Positions 34,196 to 44,380 of a DNA stretch of 64,000 nt are shown one piece after another (position 1 is the stretch's first letter; every line of letters begins with the position of its first letter). Source of the DNA: Streptomyces sp. MspMP-M5 (GTDB taxonomy: Bacteria; Actinomycetota; Actinomycetes; Streptomycetales; Streptomycetaceae). Made by a program: the position numbers and the translations under genes. The DNA lies in assembly GCF_000373585.1 (NCBI RefSeq), contig NZ_KB891901.1, positions 175 to 64,174 of the forward strand, in the 5' to 3' direction. The notes beneath the pieces were generated by a model. The model saw only the letters and a program-made list of their open reading frames with translations. It did not search any database and was not told the DNA's origin.

Positions 34196-35955
34196 CCGCT
34201 ACCGGAACCGCCGCCGGCCCCGCCGGCATACGTCTCAGCGCCCCCGCCCCCGGATGGTCCATCACGGCCGACGTCGTCGTGGTGGGCTCCGGCGTCGCCG
34301 GGCTGACCGCCGCGCTGCGCTGCGCCGCCGCCGGCCGCCGGACCGTCGTCGTCACCAAGGCCCGGCTCGACGACGGCTCCACCCGTTGGGCACAGGGGGG
34401 GATAGCCGCGGCCCTGGGGGACGGCGACAGCCCCGAGCAGCACCTGGCCGACACCCTCGTCGCGGGCGCCGGACTGTGCGACGAGGAGGCCGTGCGGACC
34501 CTGGTCACCGAGGGCCCGGCCGCCGTCCATCGGCTGATCGCGGCCGGCGCCCGCTTCGACACCGCCCCCGGGGGCGAGGAGATTGCACTCACTAGGGAGG
34601 GCGGCCACCACCGCCGCCGGATCGCGCACGCCGGCGGCGACGCCACCGGGGCGGAGATCTCCCGTGCACTGGTCGCCGCGGTCCGCGCCGCCGGACTCCG
34701 CACCATCGAGAACGCCCTGGTCCTCGACCTCCTCACGGACGCCGAGGGCCGCACCGCCGGCGTCACCCTGCACGTCATGGGGGAGGGCCAGCACGACGGC
34801 GTCGGTGCCGTCCACGCACCGGCGGTGGTGCTCGCCACCGGGGGCATGGGCCAGGTGTTCTCCGCGACCACCAACCCGGCCGTCTCCACCGGCGACGGGG
34901 TGGCCCTGGCGCTGCGCGCCGGCGCCGAGATCTCGGACCTTGAATTCGTCCAGTTCCACCCGACGGTGCTCTACCTGGGGCCGGACGCCGAGGGCCAACA
35001 GCCGCTGATCTCCGAGGCGGTGCGCGGCGAGGGCGCCCACCTGGTCGACGCGGACGGCACCCGTTTCATGGTCGGACAGCACGAACTCGCCGAGCTGGCC
35101 CCGCGCGACATCGTGGCCAAGGCGATCATGCGCCGCGCCCAGGAGCAGGGCACCGAGCACATGTACCTGGACGCCCGCCACTTCGGCGCCGAGATGTGGG
35201 AGCACCGCTTCCCGACCATCCTGGCCGCCTGCCGGGCGCACGGCATCGACCCGGTCACCGAGCCGATCCCGGTCGCCCCGGCGGCCCACTACGCCTCCGG
35301 CGGCGTCCGCACCGACCTGTACGGGCGGACCACCGTCCCCGGCCTGTACGCGTGCGGCGAGGTGGCCTGCACCGGTGTGCACGGCGCCAACCGGCTGGCC
35401 TCCAACTCCCTGCTGGAGGGCCTGGTGTTCGCGGAGCGGATCGCCGAGGACATCGCCTCCACCGGGGCGCCGGCCCCGGCCGCCGCCCCGGTGGAGGCCC
35501 GCGCCCCGCTGCCCCTCCTGGTGCCCGAGGCCCGCACCGCCGTCCAGCGGATCATGACCGCCGGCGCCGGTGTGCTGCGCAGCGCGGCCAGCCTCGCCCG
35601 GGCCGCCGACGACCTCGACCGGCTCCACCGGGAGGCCGTCGAGGCCGCCTCGGACCCCGCTCCCGCATCTGTCAAGGCCCCCGAGCCGGGTGTGGAAGCC
35701 TGGGAGGCCACCAACCTGCTGTGCGTCGCCCGGGTCCTGGTCGCCGCCGCGCGGCGCCGCGAGGAGACCCGCGGCTGCCATTGGCGCGAGGACCACCCCG
35801 ACCGCGACGATGCCTCCTGGCGACGGCACTTCCGCATCACCCTCGGTGCCGACCGCACCCTGGGTGTCCGCACCACCGAGACCGCCGGCTTCCCGCCGAC
35901 CGCCGGCCCCGCCCCTCAGTCCGCCCCCCTTCCCGATACGGAGCGCACCCCGTGA
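34192..35955 (+). CDS. nadB: L-aspartate oxidase
   Basis: FAD enzyme that oxidises L-aspartate to iminoaspartate for quinolinate synthesis. The FAD-binding motif VVVGSGVAGLTAAL is near residue 30. RWAQGGIAAAL, the QFHPT segment and PAAHYASGGVRTD (catalytic His/Arg region) match NadB. 587 aa. Linked to panC by ATGA and to nadC by GTGA overlaps. The partner quinolinate synthase gene nadA is not in this operon. Confidence 0.96.
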   Translation: MTATGTAAGPAGIRLSAPAPGWSITADVVVVGSGVAGLTAALRCAAAGRRTVVVTKARLDDGSTRWAQGGIAAALGDGDSPEQHLADTLVAGAGLCDEEAVRTLVTEGPAAVHRLIAAGARFDTAPGGEEIALTREGGHHRRRIAHAGGDATGAEISRALVAAVRAAGLRTIENALVLDLLTDAEGRTAGVTLHVMGEGQHDGVGAVHAPAVVLATGGMGQVFSATTNPAVSTGDGVALALRAGAEISDLEFVQFHPTVLYLGPDAEGQQPLISEAVRGEGAHLVDADGTRFMVGQHELAELAPRDIVAKAIMRRAQEQGTEHMYLDARHFGAEMWEHRFPTILAACRAHGIDPVTEPIPVAPAAHYASGGVRTDLYGRTTVPGLYACGEVACTGVHGANRLASNSLLEGLVFAERIAEDIASTGAPAPAAAPVEARAPLPLLVPEARTAVQRIMTAGAGVLRSAASLARAADDLDRLHREAVEAASDPAPASVKAPEPGVEAWEATNLLCVARVLVAAARRREETRGCHWREDHPDRDDASWRRHFRITLGADRTLGVRTTETAGFPPTAGPAPQSAPLPDTERTP

Positions 35956-37016
35956 GCAGCACCCCCGACCTCCCCCTCCTCCAGATCGGCCGGCCCGGCG
36001 CTCTCTCCGAAGGCGGCGGCTGCGGCGACGCCTGCGGGTGCGCCGCCGGCGACGGCGACGCCTACGAGCTGGACCCGATGACCTGCGGCCTCGACCCGGA
36101 CCTGGCCGCGCTCCTGGTGGCCGCCGGCCTGGACCCCGTCCAGGTGGAGGACATCGCGCACATGGCCATCGAGGAGGACCTCGATCAGGGCGTGGACGTC
36201 ACCACCGTGGCGACCGTCCCCGAAGACGCCGTCGCCACCGGGGACTTCACCGCCCGTGAGGACGGCACGATCGCCGGGCTGCGGATCGCCGAGGCGGTGC
36301 TGTCGGTGGTGTGCACCGACGAGTTCGCGGTCGAGCGGCACGTGGAGGACGGCGAGCGGGTCGTGGCCGGCCAGAAGCTGCTGTCCGTCACCACCCGGAC
36401 CCGTGACCTGCTCACCGCCGAGCGCAGTGCGCTGAACCTCCTGGGCCGGCTGTCCGGGATCGCCACTCTGACCCGCGCCTGGGCCGACGTCCTCGAAGGC
36501 ACCAAGGCCAACGTCCGCGACACCCGTAAGACGACGCCGGGCCTGCGCGCCCTGGAGAAGTACGCGGTGCGCTGCGGCGGCGGCGTCAACCACCGGATGT
36601 CGCTGTGCGACGCGGCGCTCATCAAGGACAACCACGTCGTGGCGGCGGGCGGCGTCGCCGAGGCGTTCACGGCCGTACGCGACGAGTTCCCCGGCGTGCC
36701 CATCGAGGTGGAGGTCGACCGGCTCGACCAGATCCCGCCGATCCTCGCCGAGGGCGCCGACCTGATCCTGCTGGACAACTTCACGCCCGAGCAGACCCGG
36801 GAGGCCGTGGAACTGGTCGCCGGCCGCGCGATGCTGGAGTCCTCGGGCCGGCTCACCCTCGACAACGCCCGCGCGTACGCGGAGACCGGCATCGACTACC
36901 TCGCGGTGGGCGCGCTCACCCACTCCGCCCGGGTCCTCGACATCGGCCTGGACCTGCGCGAGAGCGACGAGCCGGCCGGCCCCCGGGCCGCCGCCCACGA
37001 CGACGAGAGCCGCTGA
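35952..37016 (+). CDS. nadC: nicotinate-nucleotide pyrophosphorylase (carboxylating)
   Basis: Converts quinolinate and PRPP to nicotinate mononucleotide. Motifs: EDLDQGVDVTT, RSALNLLGRLSGIAT, TRKTTPGLR, and KDNHVV. The 45-residue N-terminal extension contains CGDACGC (Cys24, 28, 30) and a further Cys45, an arrangement not needed for catalysis that could bind metal or form disulfides. GTG 35952 overlaps the nadB stop. 354 aa. Confidence 0.95.
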   Translation: MSSTPDLPLLQIGRPGALSEGGGCGDACGCAAGDGDAYELDPMTCGLDPDLAALLVAAGLDPVQVEDIAHMAIEEDLDQGVDVTTVATVPEDAVATGDFTAREDGTIAGLRIAEAVLSVVCTDEFAVERHVEDGERVVAGQKLLSVTTRTRDLLTAERSALNLLGRLSGIATLTRAWADVLEGTKANVRDTRKTTPGLRALEKYAVRCGGGVNHRMSLCDAALIKDNHVVAAGGVAEAFTAVRDEFPGVPIEVEVDRLDQIPPILAEGADLILLDNFTPEQTREAVELVAGRAMLESSGRLTLDNARAYAETGIDYLAVGALTHSARVLDIGLDLRESDEPAGPRAAAHDDESR

Positions 37017-37116
37017 CCCCCATGCTGCCGACCATCCTCGGAGGCCCACCCGTCTCCCCGCCCACCACCCCGGGCGAGCCCTTCGTGCGCGACGTGAACC
37101 GGAGGCGGCGCGGACC

Positions 37117-37914
37117 ATGCTGCTGACCATCGACGTAGGCAACACCCATACCGTCCTCGGCCTGTTCGACGGCGAGGAGATCGTCGAGCACTGGCGGATC
37201 TCCACCGACGCCCGGCGCACCGCCGACGAACTGGCGGTGCTCCTCCAGGGCCTGATGGGCATGCACCCGCTGCTCGGGGAGGACCTGGGCGACAACATCG
37301 AGGGCATCTCCATCTGCTCCACCGTCCCCTCGGTGCTCCACGAGCTGCGCGAGGTCACCCGCCGCTACTACGGGGACGTGCCGGCCGTCCTGGTGGAACC
37401 GGGCGTCAAGACGGGCGTGCCGATCCTCATGGACAACCCCAAGGAGGTCGGCGCCGACCGGATCATCAACGCCCTGGCGGCCGTCGAGCTGTACGGCGGC
37501 CCGGCCGTCGTCGTCGACTTCGGCACAGCGACCACGTTCGACGCGGTCAGCGCCCGCGGCGAGTACGTGGGCGGGGTGATCGCCCCCGGTATCGAGATCT
37601 CCGTCGACGCCCTGGGGGTCAAGGGCGCCCAGCTCCGCAAGATCGAGCTGGCCCGGCCGCGCAGCGTCATCGGGAAGAACACCGTCGAGGCGATGCAGTC
37701 CGGCATCCTCTACGGCTTCGCCGGCCAGGTGGACGGCGTGGTGCAGCGGATGGCCCGGGAACTGGCCGACGACCCGGACGACGTGACGGTGATCGCCACG
37801 GGCGGGCTGGCCCCGATGGTGCTCGGCGAGTCCTCGGTGATCGACGAGCACGAGCCCTGGCTGACCCTGATCGGCCTGCGGCTGGTGTACGAGCGGAACG
37901 TCGGGCGCCTGTGA
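37117..37914 (+). CDS. coaX: type III pantothenate kinase
   Basis: Phosphorylates pantothenate, the committed step to CoA. ASKHA-fold motifs: TIDVGNTHTVLGLF, NPKEVGADRI, and VVDFGTATTFD. ATG 37117 has GGAGGCGG upstream; 265 aa. It lies 100 bp after nadC, joining CoA and NAD synthesis in one locus. Type III kinases are not feedback-inhibited by CoA. Confidence 0.95.
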   Translation: MLLTIDVGNTHTVLGLFDGEEIVEHWRISTDARRTADELAVLLQGLMGMHPLLGEDLGDNIEGISICSTVPSVLHELREVTRRYYGDVPAVLVEPGVKTGVPILMDNPKEVGADRIINALAAVELYGGPAVVVDFGTATTFDAVSARGEYVGGVIAPGIEISVDALGVKGAQLRKIELARPRSVIGKNTVEAMQSGILYGFAGQVDGVVQRMARELADDPDDVTVIATGGLAPMVLGESSVIDEHEPWLTLIGLRLVYERNVGRL

Positions 37915-38026
37915 CGGGGCGGCGGTGGACGGGCGCGGCGGTTGCGTACTGGCGCGCCCGTGTGACAGGCGGCCCGCTGCCGCGCCATTGCGTGGCGAAT
38001 TAAGCGGCTTTTGTCCGAATAGGTCG

Positions 38027-38032
38027 TAAAGT
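38027..38032 (+). promoter_or_regulatory. TANNNT -10 box (TAAAGT), leaderless
   Basis: Six bases before ATG 38039. Confidence 0.6.
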
Positions 38033-38038
38033 CGCCCC

Positions 38039-38782
38039 ATGCCAATGCCATACGGATCCCGCGGCGGCATGGCCTTCGGCGCCGATGAGTTGCGTGTGCT
38101 CCGTCGCGCCCTCGCCCATGCCCTCCAGACGACCTCCTCCGCCGCGCCCCAGGGCGACTCCGGCGCGGACGCGTCGCAGGACGTCCAGGAATACCTCCGG
38201 CTGGCCGAGGCGGTGGACGAGGCGGTCCGCGAAGGCGCCCGCCTGCGCGCCTTCCTGCTCGCCGACCTCGCCCGCTACCGCGACGCCCTGCCCGGTGCCG
38301 CCGCCGGCTATCTCACCCGGCTCAAGGAGGCGCTGGCGGCCGGCCACGTCCCCGCCCCCGACGACCTCGCCGCACTGCGCTCGCTGCTCGCCCGGCCCGC
38401 CGCCGAGACCGAGCGCAAACGCCGCAGCGCCCTGCTGCGGCACTGCGAGCGAGTGGCCGACAAGTCCGTACGGGCCCGCCTGCGCGCGCTGCCAGGCGGC
38501 CGCTCAGGCGCCTCCCCGGACGCCCCGGCGGGCGGCCGCACCGGCAGCCGGCCGCGGCCGTCCGCCACCGCCTCGCGCGGCGGGGTGGACTCCGGGGCGG
38601 AGTCGGGCGCGGAACCCGGCGCGGAACCCAAGCGCGATCCCCGGAGGGAGCCCCGCCGGGAGCCGCCCAAGCCCGCGCCGCGCCCCAAGGCGCCACGGCC
38701 CGACCGCCCCATCCCTACGCCCGGTGAGGTCTTCCCGCCCCGCCGGAAGCCCGCCCCGCCCCCGGAGACCCGGACCGCCTGA
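38039..38782 (+). CDS. unknown protein, helical N-terminus and basic Pro-rich tail
   Basis: 247 aa, no recognised enzyme family. Residues 10-145 are Ala/Leu/Arg-rich and predicted helical (DELRVLRRALAHAL, YLRLAEAVDEAV). The last 100 residues are Pro/Arg/Lys-rich with repeated (D/E)PRREP units, likely disordered and possibly nucleic-acid binding. The transcript is predicted leaderless. It sits between coaX and a small membrane protein. Confidence 0.7.
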   Translation: MPMPYGSRGGMAFGADELRVLRRALAHALQTTSSAAPQGDSGADASQDVQEYLRLAEAVDEAVREGARLRAFLLADLARYRDALPGAAAGYLTRLKEALAAGHVPAPDDLAALRSLLARPAAETERKRRSALLRHCERVADKSVRARLRALPGGRSGASPDAPAGGRTGSRPRPSATASRGGVDSGAESGAEPGAEPKRDPRREPRREPPKPAPRPKAPRPDRPIPTPGEVFPPRRKPAPPPETRTA

Positions 38783-38841
38783 GCGCTGCGTACTCTGGCT
38801 GGGTATCGTCGCGGGCACACGCCTTGAAGGAGGCCCATGCC

Positions 38842-39021
38842 ATGGATTACGTCGCCGCGCTGCTCCCGCCCGTAGTGATGGCCGTTGCCTTCACCTGCCT
38901 GATCGTCACGATGGTCAAGAGCCAGGGCGGCCAGAACAAGTCGAAGGAGGACGCGGCCGTCGACGAGGCGTTCGCCCGCGCCGAGGCCGCCGGACGGGAC
39001 CCCAAGCCCTTCGGCGCCTGA
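38842..39021 (+). CDS. small single-pass membrane protein
   Basis: 59 aa: one hydrophobic helix (about residues 4-26), then a charged cytoplasmic tail (SKEDAAVDEAFARAEAAG). AAGGAGG at 38826-38832 gives ideal spacing to ATG 38842, supporting translation. Function unknown. Confidence 0.75.
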   Translation: MDYVAALLPPVVMAVAFTCLIVTMVKSQGGQNKSKEDAAVDEAFARAEAAGRDPKPFGA

Positions 39022-39142
39022 ACCTCCGCCATTTCCGGCGGACCACCCGCACAGTACGGCCCGGGATTGCCCGTCCCGGGCCGTACTTCCTTTTTCCGGA
39101 CCAAACGCAACGAGATCAACCGGCATTCGCGACATCTCCCAC

Positions 39143-39148
39143 TATTCT
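39143..39148 (+). promoter_or_regulatory. TANNNT -10 box (TATTCT), leaderless
   Basis: Six bases before GTG 39155. Confidence 0.6.
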
Positions 39149-39154
39149 TCTTGT

Positions 39155-39649
39155 GTGCCGAGACGCTTGGGTGATCTGGAAGACGCGGTGATGACGCGGG
39201 TGTGGGAGTGGAACCGCCCGGTCACCGTTCGAGAAGTTCTGGAGGATCTCCAGAAGGAACGGTCGATCGCCTACACCACCGTCATGACCGTATTGGACAA
39301 CCTCCATCAGAAGGGCTGGGTGCGCCGCGAAGCCGAAGGCCGCGCCTATCGATATGAGGCGGTCTCCACTCGCGCCGCCTACTCGGCCGCACTGATGAAC
39401 GAAGCGTGGTCCGCCAGTGACAACCCCGCGGCCGCGCTGGTGGCCTTCTTCGGCATGATGTCGCCGGAACAGCGGCATGCGCTCCGCGATGCCGTGCGGA
39501 TGGTGCAGGTCGACGATCCCGCCGACGCAGAGGAAGAACAGCCGGCGGCCCGGGAAGGCGCCCGGGAAGAACAGCCGGAAGCCGCCGAGGAAGCGCCGGC
39601 CGGCGAAGGAGATGAACCCGGAGCGGGGGCCGGCGGCAAGGGGCGATAG
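39155..39649 (+). CDS. BlaI/MecI/CopY-family transcriptional repressor
   Basis: Winged-helix repressor (RRLGDLEDAVMTRVWEW, TTVMTVLDNLHQKGWV) with the usual short dimerisation region, then an acidic Glu/Ala-rich tail of about 45 residues. 164 aa. BlaI proteins are often cleaved by a partner M56 sensor peptidase; none lies beside it here, so the signal is unknown. Predicted leaderless. Confidence 0.88.
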   Translation: MPRRLGDLEDAVMTRVWEWNRPVTVREVLEDLQKERSIAYTTVMTVLDNLHQKGWVRREAEGRAYRYEAVSTRAAYSAALMNEAWSASDNPAAALVAFFGMMSPEQRHALRDAVRMVQVDDPADAEEEQPAAREGAREEQPEAAEEAPAGEGDEPGAGAGGKGR

Positions 39650-39652
39650 CGT
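39647..39652 (+). promoter_or_regulatory. TANNNT -10 box (TAGCGT) overlapping the BlaI-gene stop
   Basis: The TAG of this box is the stop codon of the upstream gene, and ATG 39659 follows after six bases. Confidence 0.5.
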
Positions 39653-39658
39653 CCGGGC

Positions 39659-40177
39659 ATGCCAGCGCATTCAAAAGGGCTCACCGTCCGCCGGGCCCGG
39701 ACCAGCGATGTACCGGCCGTACGTCGCCTCATCGACGCCTACGTGCGCGACGGGATCCTGCTCGACAAAGCGACCGTCACGCTTTACGAGGACATCCAGG
39801 AGTTCTGGGTGGCCGAGCGGGACGCCGACGCCGAGGTCGTCGGCTGCGGAGCACTGCACGTCATGTGGGAGGACCTGGCCGAGGTCCGTACCCTGGCGGT
39901 GGACCGGAGGGTGCTGGGCACCGGGGTCGGCCACCAGGTCCTGGACAAGCTGGTCGCCACCGCGCGGTGGCTGGGAGTGCGGCGAATTTTCTGCCTCACC
40001 TTCGAAGTCGACTTCTTCGCCAAGCACGGCTTCGTGGAGATCGGCGAGACTCCCGTAGACGGGGATGTCTACAGCGAACTGCTGCGTTCCTATGACGAGG
40101 GCGTTGCGGAGTTCCTGGGCCTCGAACGAGTGAAGCCCAACACCCTGGGCAACAGCCGCATGCTTCTGCACCTGTGA
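39659..40177 (+). CDS. argA: short-form amino-acid N-acetyltransferase (ArgA type)
   Basis: GNAT-fold protein (172 aa) closely resembling the short ArgA of mycobacteria (Rv2747, from memory), which acetylates L-glutamate to start arginine synthesis. Shared features: VRRARTSDVPAVRRLIDAY, VTLYEDIQEFWVAE, VGCGALHVMWEDLAE, LTFEVDFFAKHGF, and the ending KPNTLGNSRMLL. CoA-binding loop: GTGVGHQVLDKL. Gene symbol by similarity only. Confidence 0.85.
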   Translation: MPAHSKGLTVRRARTSDVPAVRRLIDAYVRDGILLDKATVTLYEDIQEFWVAERDADAEVVGCGALHVMWEDLAEVRTLAVDRRVLGTGVGHQVLDKLVATARWLGVRRIFCLTFEVDFFAKHGFVEIGETPVDGDVYSELLRSYDEGVAEFLGLERVKPNTLGNSRMLLHL

Positions 40178-40334
40178 TCAGCGTTCTATGTCCGAATCGC
40201 TCCCCTATCTCATGGCTGCGGAAGCATGCGTTCCCCGCTCTGTGGGCAAGTGAACCCTACCCAAGGGTTTGTGTTTTTCCCGGAAAAGCGGTTTGCTTTC
40301 CGTCGTAATCCACATTCGATGAAAGGGAATCCTG

Positions 40335-40667
40335 GTGGCACAGAAGGTTCAGGTTCTTCTTGTCGACGACCTCGACGGTGGCGAGGCCCACGAGACCGTC
40401 ACGTTCGCTCTCGACGGTAAGTCCTACGAGATCGACCTCTCCGACGCCAACGCGGACAAGCTGCGCGAGTCGCTGGCCGACTTCGTGAAGGCCGGCCGCA
40501 AGACCGGTGGCCGTTCCGCCGGCCGCGGCAAGGCCCGTGCGGCGTCCGCCGGCTCCCCGGACACCGCGAAGATCCGTGCCTGGGCGAAGGAGAACGGCTA
40601 CAACGTGAATGACCGTGGCCGCGTCCCCGCCGACATTCGCGAGGCATTCGAGAAGGCCAACGGCTGA
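40335..40667 (+). CDS. lsr2: Lsr2 nucleoid-associated protein
   Basis: H-NS-like xenogeneic silencer that bridges AT-rich DNA. N-terminal oligomerisation strands (MAQKVQVLLVDDLDGG, FALDGKSYEIDL), a flexible basic linker, and the C-terminal AT-hook-like domain with the RGR core (VNDRGRVPADIREAF). GTG 40335 with AAAGGGA upstream; 110 aa. The 157-bp upstream gap is unusually AT-rich (TTGTGTTTTTCCC and similar), a plausible target for autoregulation. Confidence 0.96.
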   Translation: MAQKVQVLLVDDLDGGEAHETVTFALDGKSYEIDLSDANADKLRESLADFVKAGRKTGGRSAGRGKARAASAGSPDTAKIRAWAKENGYNVNDRGRVPADIREAFEKANG

Positions 40668-41302
40668 TCGCCGTACGCGCGATCCGATTGGCGATTACGA
40701 GCACGCACCAACCGGGCCCGGAGGCACTCAGTGGCCGCCGCGCTCACGAGCCGTACGAGGTCGGGGGCGCCCCCACCGTCCCCGATTCCTGTCCCGAACC
40801 CCGTGGTGGGCAGGCGATTTTCCGCCTCGTACCCAGGCCGGGGAGGCCGCACCCATCCCGCGGCCTCCCGCGCGCCGCAGCCGCCGGCCGCCGGGCCCCC
40901 TGAGGGCGGCGCCGGTGCAGGCATCCGGCCCCCGGCCCCGCGGGCCGTGAGATCCCCCGCGAGCGTGCCCCACTCCAGCCATTCCAGGATTTCCGGCAGC
41001 TCCTCCGCGCCACCGGCCGCGATCAGCAGGAGCAGTTTCGGCCGATCCGCCGCCCGTTTCCCGCCCGGTGCGGACCGCAGCAGCGCGACCGGGCCGGTGC
41101 ACGGCATCCGCCGCAGCACCGCACGCCCCGCGTCCGCGGGCATCTCCAGGACGTCGAAGCGCAGCCCCGTGAGCAGCTCCACCGGCTCCGTGCCGGTGGT
41201 CGGCCAGCCGAGCTCGTCCTCGTACCACCGGCGGACGGCGGAGAAGGGGGAGCGGGGTCGCGGGAGTGCGCGGGCCATGTCCGGTGCAACTGCCGCCCCC
41301 AT
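40598..41302 (-). CDS. SCO3374-family protein, convergent overlap with lsr2
   Basis: Corresponds by position and sequence type to the streptomycete SCO3374 family of unknown function, between lsr2 and clpC. A conserved core (AVRRWYEDELGWPT, VELLTGLRFDVLE, PVALL, LLIAAGGAEELPEILEWLEWG) spans residues 20-110. The rest is Gly/Ala/Pro-rich. Its last 23 or so codons run antisense through the end of lsr2 (40598-40667). Start 41302 or 41278 (234 or 226 aa); neither has a strong ribosome-binding site. Confidence 0.7.
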   Translation of the reverse strand: MGAAVAPDMARALPRPRSPFSAVRRWYEDELGWPTTGTEPVELLTGLRFDVLEMPADAGRAVLRRMPCTGPVALLRSAPGGKRAADRPKLLLLIAAGGAEELPEILEWLEWGTLAGDLTARGAGGRMPAPAPPSGGPAAGGCGAREAAGWVRPPRPGYEAENRLPTTGFGTGIGDGGGAPDLVRLVSAAATECLRARLVRARNRQSDRAYGDQPLAFSNASRMSAGTRPRSFTL

Positions 41303-41382
41303 GGAAGGTTACGGAGGGTGGGCAGAGAGTTGCGTTCCGTATATAGCGGAGGGTGTGTGGAGGCATTCCGCGAGGTGCGGGT

Positions 41383-41396
41383 GTTCGCCCGTAGCG
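41383..41396 (+). promoter_or_regulatory. ClgR-type box 1 upstream of clpC
   Basis: GTTCGC-CCGTA-GCG, a perfect match to the GTTCGC-N5-GCG operator described for the Clp regulator ClgR. Confidence 0.7.
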
Positions 41397-41536
41397 GAGG
41401 GAAAAGGGCCGCGCCGCATGGAGTGTCAGTGGCGGCGGGTAAGACAGTCTCAGTGGGAAGAGACGCTGTGACCGGCGCCCTCGGCAGTTCGCCGCCGCCT
41501 TCGGCCGGCGGCGGGCGGTGTGTCGGCAAGGCTCGC

Positions 41537-41550
41537 GTTCGCCACGGGCG
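41537..41550 (+). promoter_or_regulatory. ClgR-type box 2 upstream of clpC
   Basis: GTTCGC-CACGG-GCG, a second perfect match, 154 bp after box 1. The rest of the 472-bp gap (41303-41774) holds a TAAATT box at 41634-41639 that may be a clpC -10, and no supported gene. Confidence 0.7.
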
Positions 41551-41774
41551 TAGTGGCGGCATGCGTATATGCCTGGCCTGCGGGAACATCGTCTCGCACC
41601 ATCGAGTTGGAGCAGATGTCAGCTGTTCGGCAGTAAATTTCCCCGTCGGAGCGGGGTGATCCGGACGGGTGTCGGCAGTTGGAATGAGCTGTCCCGCCCT
41701 GCGGGACTAGCATGCGGAAGGACAGGGAGGGGACCGACCCCTTACTGCCTGACCGCTCTGAGGAGCGATTAACG

Positions 41775-44300
<2,526 letters not shown>

Positions 44301-44320
44301 TCCGTATCTGAGACACGCAG

Positions 44321-44361
44321 CCGCCCCGGAACCGTTCGATCGACGGTTCCGGGGCGGTTTT
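44321..44361 (+). terminator. clpC intrinsic terminator with T-run
   Basis: CCGCCCCGGAACCGT (44321-44335), a seven-base loop, and its exact complement (44343-44357), followed by TTTT. The clearest rho-independent terminator in the window; it also faces the convergent NACHT gene. Confidence 0.9.
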
Positions 44362-44380
44362 GTGTGCGTCCTGCGCCCTC

